61,128 nucleotides of DNA. It comes from a virus. The notes under the pieces were generated by a model. That model did no database searches. It saw nothing but the letters and a program-made list of their open reading frames with translations, and was not told the origin of the DNA. The DNA is taken from the IMG/VR virus record IMGVR_UViG_3300030451_002095, positions 1 through 61,128 of that record; one strand, written 5' to 3'. The translations under genes were made by a program, and so were the position numbers. This document shows positions 54,415 through 61,128 of the stretch, one piece after another. Numbering within the stretch: the first letter of the stretch is position 1; every line of letters begins with the position of its first letter.

Positions 54415-57400
54415 ATGGGGTCAAAACTAACATCAACTAATTTTGTAGCGGGTAAAATGAATAAGTCTATTGACGAAAGACTTGTTCCTCCTGGAGAATA
54501 TATAGACGCGTTAAATGTTCGTTTAGGGTCTACTGAAAACACAGAAATTGGAGCTGTAGAGAATTCGCGAGGTAATAGTATTTTAACAACTTTAGAATAT
54601 AACAACCAACCTTTAACTGGAGACGTTAGGTGTATCGGGGCTTATGAAGACGGAATAAATGAAACTATTTATTGGTTTGTTCATAACGAAAACAATCCTA
54701 ATTCTGTTGTAACGGGTGTTGTAGATTTAGTAGTTTCATACAATACTAACACAGGTTCTTTGGTTTATCATTGTATTAGCACTGAAGTTTTACAGTTTGA
54801 TTTTAAATATCTTATAACGGGTGTTAATAAAATAGACAATCTTTTATTTTGGACAGATGATTTAAACCCTCCTCGAGTTATAAATGTAACGTCTGATTAT
54901 GATTATCCTGTAGCTGGACTTGACAATGTATTTGAAGAAGAGGATGTAAGTGTTATTGTAAAGCCTCCTGGTTATGAGGATTTTGACACAACAGTAAATC
55001 AATATATGCCTTTAGGGTCTCCAGAAGTAGAGCTTTATCGTTTAGTTGGACAGGAAAATTATATGGAAACCAGGTTTTTATGTTTTGCGTATAGATATAG
55101 GTATGCAGACGGTCAATATAGCGCGATATCTTTATTTAGCACTCCTGCTTATCAGCCTAATCAGTTTAGATTTAGTATTCAAAATTACTTAAACTCTGGA
55201 ATGAGAAATCGTTTTAACGCTTGTAGAGTTACTTTTTCTACAGGATCAAAACGAGTAAAAGAAATTGACCTCTTATACAAACAGAGTACTTCTAATACTA
55301 TATATGTAATAAAAAGATTTAACAAACAAGATTTAGGAATACCTGATAATGACTACGAAACAGTTTCTTTTTCTAACAGTGAAATATATACTACTTTAGG
55401 TTCGGATGAGCTATTAAGATTATATGACAATGTGCCGCGAACAGCTAAAGCTCAAACCATACAAGGTAATCGTTTAATGTACGGAAATTATGTAGACGGT
55501 TATGATGTGACAATTACTCCGGGAGGAGCAGAAATAGATATAGATTACTTTACGTCTCCTAATTCAAAAGAGATTGCAGGAGAGGCTATTGGAGATGGAG
55601 GAACTACAAATCCTTTAACTAATAACTCTCCTTATACTTTCGGTCCTGGAACAGCTGGTCAAGACTCTGTTCTTATATGGGATTTAACCAATGCTAATCC
55701 TGTAGCTGGAGACATTGTGGCGGGAACCACTTTTAATTTTTCATTTTCTATAGAGCAAAATCAATTAATTTGTAATCCCGGAGGAACTCCTGATTGTGTG
55801 GCAGCCAGTACTTATGTACAGTCTTCCCCTTTTAACGTTTCAATGACATTTACATGTCCGGTAGATTATCCAGATGTAACCGCTATGTGTGCGAGTCCTG
55901 AATTTGCAGAAAGAATTGGTGGTAATGCTGCTCAAGGGTATACTGGAACAGGAGTGATACAAGAACTTTATCCGTGTAACAATTCAGATAATGGGGGAAC
56001 ATTAAGTGATAGATTTTATTCTAACGCAGTTAGCCCAATGACAGGGACAACTATGAGTTTAATAAGTGGAGGAATGGACGCGGCTCATCAGTGTACCACT
56101 CCTATTGCTGGGTGGCCTCTTACTTGTAGTACCACTGTGGTTTCTTCAGGGGTTACTGATGGAGCTGTTGCGGGTTTTTTAACCGACTCTACAGCTGACT
56201 TTATTACAGACGGTGTATCTAATGGGGACCAGGTTATGGATATGTCCACTGGTTTAACAGCTACCGTAGACACTTCGGTTAACCCTATTACAGCAACTTC
56301 TTTGCCCATCGTAGATAATACAGGTGGTTTAGCTACATTAGAAACTTCGGGGGTTACATTTCAAGTGGTAGCAGGTTCAGGAGCTGCTGCTCCGTGTGAT
56401 CCTTATGGTTTTGAATTTACGCCTGTAGCAGGAGGGTTTCAATTAAAACTTCCAGCTACTCAATATTGGGCTGATGACGGGGCTGGAGTTACTTCAGAAG
56501 CTTTTATTTATTATAACTTTATTGCTTATGGTTGTAGTGCAGGGTATTTAACTTCTCAAGACCAGGGTAGTTTGCACTCTAATAGAGATTACGAGACAGG
56601 TATTGTTTATATGGATGAATACGGAAGAGCTTCTACCGTATTAGTAAGTAACACTAATACCACTTACTTTGATCCGGCAACCTCTGTATTTAAAAATAGA
56701 ATAACAGTTAATCTTTCAAGTTTACCTCCATGGTGGGCTAAAAAATATAAGTTTGTAGTTAAACCAAGTGAGGGGACATATAATACTATATTTTCCAATA
56801 TTTTTTACAAACAAGATGGGACAGCTACAGCTTCTACAGGTGCTGCTACAGAAAACGACCCAAGTTTAGTATGGTTTAAATTAGAAGGAAATAATCAAAA
56901 CTTAGTAAAAGTAGGAGACGAATTAATAGTTAAAGTAGATACCGCGGGGGCAGTATTAACTGAAGAAAAATGTACTATATTAGCTATCGAGGCGTTTCCT
57001 TCTAAAGGAATAACAAGTAAATCCTTAAAAGGTTTGTACATGTGTTTAAAACCATCAGGATGGACTATTGAATCAACACAACAGAATTATTTTAGAGGTA
57101 CTAAAAAGAAAGACGCAAATGATACCGGGAATTGTGCTGATGGATGTATAAATAATTATGATCTTAATGATGACGGAAGTCCTGGAGTGCCTTATACTAT
57201 ACCAGCGGGTTCTACTATTAGAATACGAATAGATAATTGGCGTGGTGGTGGTGATGGAAACTGCGACTCTAAACGTCTTAAATATGATAAAACATTTATT
57301 TCTACCGCAGACTACCCTAACTTTCATGCTTGGTCAGTAGGAGATGATTTGCAAAGTCAAATGACTTGTAATCAAGCTCAAGAGTGTTATGAAATGAATA

Positions 57401-59601
57401 TTTCTTATGACCCAGCCTTATCTTCTTCAGGAGGTTGTACTTACAGTTGTTTTAATACTAAGTGTAGGTGTAGGGTAGCAAGTAATGGTGAAATGTTTTT
57501 TGTAAACACATGTGGTATACCAAGGTGTTGGGAATGGTTTGAAAGATATGACGGTCATTGCTCTACATTAATTGAGGTAACAAGAGGAGGTTCTTTATTA
57601 GTATGGGAAAGCGTTCCTCAAGATGCAGATCCTAATTTATTTTATGACGCTTCTGATTTATTAGATATAGAGCCTTTAGTACCAGGAGGTCAAGGATACC
57701 ACATGGCTAAAAGAAATTTTGTTAAATCCTTATTACCAGGAGATCCTTACTCGCTACCATCAGGAGAAATTGATCAAAGCCCCGTAACGGATTTAGTTAC
57801 TACTTTAGATTTTTATAACTGTTTTACATTTGGAAATGGGGTAGAAAGTTATAGAATTCAAGACAGTCCAGCAGGAAAAAGTTTTAATTTAGGAGAGAGG
57901 GTTTTAGCTGTTTCTAATCAAGACTTTAAAGAAGCGGATAGATTTGCAGGAATGACGTATAGTGGTGTTTTTAGCGGGCCGGCTAACTCTAACAATCTTA
58001 ATGAGTTTAATTTAGGATTAGCTAACTACAAAGATTGTGAAACTCGTTTTGGTCCTATCATGAAAATGCACTCGAGAGAAACGGATATTTTAGTTCTTCA
58101 AGAAGATAGGATAACTTATGTATTATCTGGTAAAAATGTTATTACAGATTCTACAGGAGGAGGAGCAATAGCTTCAGTGCCAGAAGTATTGGGAACACAA
58201 ATAGCAAGAATAGAAGAATATGGTATAAGTTTTAATCCAGAAAGTTTTGCCGCTTGGGGTTATGATATGTTTTTTACAGACACTAAAAGAGGAGCTGTAA
58301 TAAATTTAAGAGGAGCTTCTCAAGGGAGTGATCAATTACAAACTATTCAGGCTTACGGAATGAACTCTTGGTTTAGAGATAATTTTAATGCTAATTTAAC
58401 TACTCAAAAATTAGGAGGCTACGATCCATATATGAAAGAATTTGTGTTAGGTACTAACTTAAGACAAGTTCCGGTTCCGGTTCCTTTAGTTCCTTGCGGT
58501 CAGCAAATTCAACAAATGTCCTCGTCTTCGCCTGTAGTTTTTGAAGTGGATTTAGGATTGGTAATAGGCCAGGTAGATATTCCTTATAATATTTCAAGCG
58601 GAACTATTAATATTGATGTGGTCTGGAATGGAGTAACTTATAGTTCAGGAAACGTAAGTGCTAACGGTTCGTTTAATTTTAATAAAACCCTTAACACTCC
58701 TGATACAGCAGAAGTTACTATTACTCCAATAACACCTACCGCAAGCTATGATATAACAGTTGAATGTCCTCCTGAAGTTCCATTAACCGTTATTCAAGTG
58801 GTAGTTAACTCTCCAAACTATTCTGGTCAATTTATTACTACTAATTACAATTGGACAGACGGAACAACTATTAGTCCTTATACAGGTTTTTCTCCTGCTG
58901 AACTAATAACATTACAACCTTCAGAGTATCAGGCTCAAACAGGAGTTAGATCTATAGGAGTTTTTCCTTATTCGGGAGCGGATATAAAATTGAGAACCCA
59001 AAAAATACCACCTGATGATTTTGATTTTAACCCATTACATCATAGGTTTAGAATACTTTCTTCTCCTATTTTATATACTAATTCTCCAGCTGATATAGCA
59101 AGTCTATTAGCCAACGCTCCTGTAGTTTCAGGACCAATTACTGGTGGGCCAACTCAATATCAAGCAATAGAAGCTGGATTCTCTATGCCTTTAGCAAACC
59201 CATACCTATATTTAATTTGGGACTTAAGGTTAATTACAAATATGCAATTATGTTATTGTTCACCACCTCCAGCAGCAACCGTAGATGATGTGTGTTGTTC
59301 TTGTTCGGTAGGTTGTGGGCAAATTTATTTAGGACCTCAAACATTTAGTGAAGCGGCAGTGTGCGCTACTAATGTTCAAAGTGCTGGAGCTGTAGGTTTG
59401 GTTGGGTTCAATAGTAATGGAGCTAATCCAGAATTAGGAGCAATAGTATACGACAACACTTCATGCTTAGCAGGTAGTTCAGGAAACTATCAAGCGGCAG
59501 GATTTTATATAATGGATGTTAACAATCCAGGTACCAATAATCCAAAACAGTGGATACAAATTGGAGCTAACGGAGTGGTAATAAACACAGGAACATGTTA
59601 A
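54415..59601 (+). CDS. Tail stabilisation-type protein, 1728 aa
   Basis: 'KMNKSIDERLVPPGEYIDALNVRLGS' at the start matches the proteins called tail stabilisation (P22 gp10-like) in crAss-like phages. The middle is a long beta-rich region with insertions, and many Cys. The C-terminus includes 'CCSCSVGCGQIYLGP' and ends in NTGTC. It is among the longest proteins and probably forms the tail hub or needle platform. Confidence 0.7.
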   Translation: MGSKLTSTNFVAGKMNKSIDERLVPPGEYIDALNVRLGSTENTEIGAVENSRGNSILTTLEYNNQPLTGDVRCIGAYEDGINETIYWFVHNENNPNSVVTGVVDLVVSYNTNTGSLVYHCISTEVLQFDFKYLITGVNKIDNLLFWTDDLNPPRVINVTSDYDYPVAGLDNVFEEEDVSVIVKPPGYEDFDTTVNQYMPLGSPEVELYRLVGQENYMETRFLCFAYRYRYADGQYSAISLFSTPAYQPNQFRFSIQNYLNSGMRNRFNACRVTFSTGSKRVKEIDLLYKQSTSNTIYVIKRFNKQDLGIPDNDYETVSFSNSEIYTTLGSDELLRLYDNVPRTAKAQTIQGNRLMYGNYVDGYDVTITPGGAEIDIDYFTSPNSKEIAGEAIGDGGTTNPLTNNSPYTFGPGTAGQDSVLIWDLTNANPVAGDIVAGTTFNFSFSIEQNQLICNPGGTPDCVAASTYVQSSPFNVSMTFTCPVDYPDVTAMCASPEFAERIGGNAAQGYTGTGVIQELYPCNNSDNGGTLSDRFYSNAVSPMTGTTMSLISGGMDAAHQCTTPIAGWPLTCSTTVVSSGVTDGAVAGFLTDSTADFITDGVSNGDQVMDMSTGLTATVDTSVNPITATSLPIVDNTGGLATLETSGVTFQVVAGSGAAAPCDPYGFEFTPVAGGFQLKLPATQYWADDGAGVTSEAFIYYNFIAYGCSAGYLTSQDQGSLHSNRDYETGIVYMDEYGRASTVLVSNTNTTYFDPATSVFKNRITVNLSSLPPWWAKKYKFVVKPSEGTYNTIFSNIFYKQDGTATASTGAATENDPSLVWFKLEGNNQNLVKVGDELIVKVDTAGAVLTEEKCTILAIEAFPSKGITSKSLKGLYMCLKPSGWTIESTQQNYFRGTKKKDANDTGNCADGCINNYDLNDDGSPGVPYTIPAGSTIRIRIDNWRGGGDGNCDSKRLKYDKTFISTADYPNFHAWSVGDDLQSQMTCNQAQECYEMNISYDPALSSSGGCTYSCFNTKCRCRVASNGEMFFVNTCGIPRCWEWFERYDGHCSTLIEVTRGGSLLVWESVPQDADPNLFYDASDLLDIEPLVPGGQGYHMAKRNFVKSLLPGDPYSLPSGEIDQSPVTDLVTTLDFYNCFTFGNGVESYRIQDSPAGKSFNLGERVLAVSNQDFKEADRFAGMTYSGVFSGPANSNNLNEFNLGLANYKDCETRFGPIMKMHSRETDILVLQEDRITYVLSGKNVITDSTGGGAIASVPEVLGTQIARIEEYGISFNPESFAAWGYDMFFTDTKRGAVINLRGASQGSDQLQTIQAYGMNSWFRDNFNANLTTQKLGGYDPYMKEFVLGTNLRQVPVPVPLVPCGQQIQQMSSSSPVVFEVDLGLVIGQVDIPYNISSGTINIDVVWNGVTYSSGNVSANGSFNFNKTLNTPDTAEVTITPITPTASYDITVECPPEVPLTVIQVVVNSPNYSGQFITTNYNWTDGTTISPYTGFSPAELITLQPSEYQAQTGVRSIGVFPYSGADIKLRTQKIPPDDFDFNPLHHRFRILSSPILYTNSPADIASLLANAPVVSGPITGGPTQYQAIEAGFSMPLANPYLYLIWDLRLITNMQLCYCSPPPAATVDDVCCSCSVGCGQIYLGPQTFSEAAVCATNVQSAGAVGLVGFNSNGANPELGAIVYDNTSCLAGSSGNYQAAGFYIMDVNNPGTNNPKQWIQIGANGVVINTGTC

Positions 59602-59627
59602 AAATTAAAAATTAAATATATTAAACT

Positions 59628-61040
59628 ATGTCACCAATTACTTGTATTACAGGAACATATTATTGGGCGGGAACATCATTTGCTACCGCTACTCAGATTT
59701 ACTCAGACGCTAATTTAACTACCGTTGCTAACGATGGGTGGTATTCGGTAGGGGGAATATATAGACAAATGGTAGGAGGGGTTTTAGGACCTCAAGTACC
59801 GTGCCCTTCATGTGTAGTTCCTTGTGGTACGAATTTATCTATCGGAGGTTTTAGCACGGGTTTATTTGCTATTTCTTTTGACATGGGTACAGCCCCAGGC
59901 GCTGCGGTTATAACTTTTAGTTCTGGTGTTAGAAATGATACTTTTAGACCTATACCTGATGGTTTAACTTGGAACTATAATGGAATGTCTGGATCAGAAG
60001 GAAGTTCGTTAGTTGGAGGGTATCAAAAAGGAGTAATAGGAGCACCAGATGGTCCTCCTGCAACATTTAGTGTTCCTTGTTTTAATACAAACCCAGGTAG
60101 CCCTCCTATTACTACAGCTACAGGTAGTAATGGTATTCAACCTAACGGAGCTCAATATTATGTATGGGACGCGGGTATTAGTAATTTTGTAGCGTCAGGA
60201 GCAGCGGCTATGGGGCCTTACACTGGTATTACTAATAATGTTAATGGTTCTTCAGGTGTATATCCTAATATAGAATCATTAGAAACAACATGTTTAGATT
60301 GGAATTGTACAAATATTAATACTAATGATTGTGGCGGCGGGGGTACAGCCTTAGATATTCCGCCATCTCCATTTGACCCTACTCAACCGATAGCTCCTAA
60401 TTTAGCAAGCGCTCTTGGTTCTCCTTGGCCTTTATCTAACGGAGAATACAGAGGGTGGACTACAGTTATTCCTTCTCCTCCTGGAGTTACAAATAGTATT
60501 GCTACTATTATGATAACAGCTCCTTGTATAAACACATGGTGGGGAATAAATGTACAGTGTCCTCGTCAATTGACAGCTATATCTGCGGGACCTCAAAACC
60601 CTTTAGGTACAGCTTTTGCAACAGTATGTGGGCAGACGATTAATAGTAGTATTTATCATGTTCCTGTGGATAATTCAGGGAATAGTAATCCCAACTCTGC
60701 TTATTATGACGCTACAACAGCTCCTAATGGTTTCCCTGATGAATATGACCCTGCTGACCCGGCTAAAATTGGTCAACCTAACGGAGTTTTAGGATTGCAT
60801 GATTGGGTTTTTTCAGACCCTAATGGCGAAACTCCTTTGCCTATAGGAATGTATAAAGTACAATTTGATCCAACAGGAGGGTCAACTCCATTAAACTATG
60901 TAATAGAGGTAGGGTTTTTAGAATATAGAGATGTAGATGGAGCAGGTCATGCGTTACCACCAGAAGGGTATCCAGGACCAACACAATCAACAGGAACAAG
61001 ACAACCAGGAATAGTAAGATCAATAACTCTTTGTCCATAA
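59628..61040 (+). CDS. Virion tail protein, 470 aa
   Basis: N-terminal 'YYWAGTSFATATQIYSDANL' and 'DGWYSVGGIYRQMVGG', then Gly/Pro/Thr-rich beta regions with paired Cys (CPSCVVPC). The N-terminal motif is common in tail and fibre proteins of Bacteroidota phages. It follows the stabilisation protein and precedes the junction-crossing gene. Adhesin-type role inferred. Confidence 0.6.
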   Translation: MSPITCITGTYYWAGTSFATATQIYSDANLTTVANDGWYSVGGIYRQMVGGVLGPQVPCPSCVVPCGTNLSIGGFSTGLFAISFDMGTAPGAAVITFSSGVRNDTFRPIPDGLTWNYNGMSGSEGSSLVGGYQKGVIGAPDGPPATFSVPCFNTNPGSPPITTATGSNGIQPNGAQYYVWDAGISNFVASGAAAMGPYTGITNNVNGSSGVYPNIESLETTCLDWNCTNINTNDCGGGGTALDIPPSPFDPTQPIAPNLASALGSPWPLSNGEYRGWTTVIPSPPGVTNSIATIMITAPCINTWWGINVQCPRQLTAISAGPQNPLGTAFATVCGQTINSSIYHVPVDNSGNSNPNSAYYDATTAPNGFPDEYDPADPAKIGQPNGVLGLHDWVFSDPNGETPLPIGMYKVQFDPTGGSTPLNYVIEVGFLEYRDVDGAGHALPPEGYPGPTQSTGTRQPGIVRSITLCP

Positions 61041-61051
61041 AATAAATAATT

Positions 61052-61128
61052 ATGCCAACACCATACGAACCAGCAACAATATCATATAGTGAAGACGTCA
61101 AAGGATGGCCTTCTTTTTATTCTTTTTT
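61052..61128 (+). CDS. Start of the junction-crossing tail protein
   Basis: ATG at 61052 behind an AATAAATAATT leader. The first eight codons (MPTPYEPA) precede the terminal repeat; the frame continues at base 1 of the window. Together with 1-807 it makes a 276-aa protein. Confidence 0.75.
   Translation, partial: MPTPYEPATISYSEDVKGWPSFYSF
61076..61128. repeat. Terminal redundancy, right copy
   Basis: Identical to bases 1-53; lies inside the junction-crossing tail gene. Confidence 0.85.

Noticed and set aside
1-61128. Integrase, recombinase or attachment site
   Set aside because: No integrase motif was recognised and no att-like core repeats were noticed; there is no evidence of a temperate lifestyle.
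1-61128. tRNA genes and CRISPR arrays
   Set aside because: No cloverleaf with TTCRA-type arm or regularly spaced direct repeats was noticed on either strand.

Overview
The window is a complete, circularly permuted bacteriophage genome. Its last 53 bases repeat its first 53, so the unique circle is about 61,075 bp and one tail gene runs across the ends. The DNA is AT-rich. Intergenic regions carry the Bacteroidota -7 promoter element TAnnTTTG (mostly TATCTTTG), and genes start behind AT-rich leaders without Shine-Dalgarno sites. The primase has a BT4734/VirE-type N-terminus. The host is therefore very probably a member of the Bacteroidota, likely an aquatic flavobacterium (inference). The order TerL, portal, scaffold-like protein, major capsid protein, tail tubular protein, stabilisation-type protein, together with the wording of those proteins, resembles crAss-like podoviruses. 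The genome is small for that group and no RNA polymerase or DNA polymerase gene was recognised.

Layout. (1) 61052 to 12524, plus strand (through the junction): tail protein, GNAT acetyltransferase, Ala-rich internal protein, 616-aa virion protein, and a 2813-aa polyvalent protein with a zinc-peptidase motif. (2) 12521-18861, minus strand: HNH and VRR-NUC nucleases, a DnaA-domain-IV protein, an SNF2-like helicase, a primase-helicase and a small SSB-like protein. (3) 18864-22218, minus: RecE-like exonuclease, Sak3-type annealing protein, a second DnaA-domain-IV protein and a DUF1599-like protein. (4) 22333-28775, minus: about 22 small early genes, many acidic, one a lipoprotein. Two type I hammerhead ribozymes sit in the gene junctions at 27817-27911 and 28110-28212. 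(5) 28776-29304 and 29587-29905: long non-coding regions at the divergence point, with repeats, an inverted repeat, promoters and a terminator. (6) 29305-32029, plus: Cys-rich protein, GroEL, ParB-like protein, GroES; then a minus-strand winged-helix gene. (7) 32536-38440, plus: many small lysine-rich proteins, a LamG lectin, M15 endolysin and holin candidates. (8) 38503-61040, plus: tail-fibre-like genes, a 2OG-Fe(II) oxygenase, packaging genes, capsid and tail.

How it works together. The leftward block looks early. A consensus promoter at 28817 starts it, and it supplies host-takeover proteins, then recombination, then replication-priming functions that must use the host DNA polymerase. The rightward block looks late: chaperonin, lysis, packaging and morphogenesis. 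The same ATGTCGAT motif recurs upstream of the primase gene, in the divergence region and upstream of groEL, so one regulator or initiator may tie the blocks together. The most notable observations are the paired hammerhead ribozymes between early genes, three back-to-back perfect hairpins in a GC-rich patch inside the groEL coding sequence, the phage-encoded GroEL/GroES pair, and the shared operator/iteron-like repeats.
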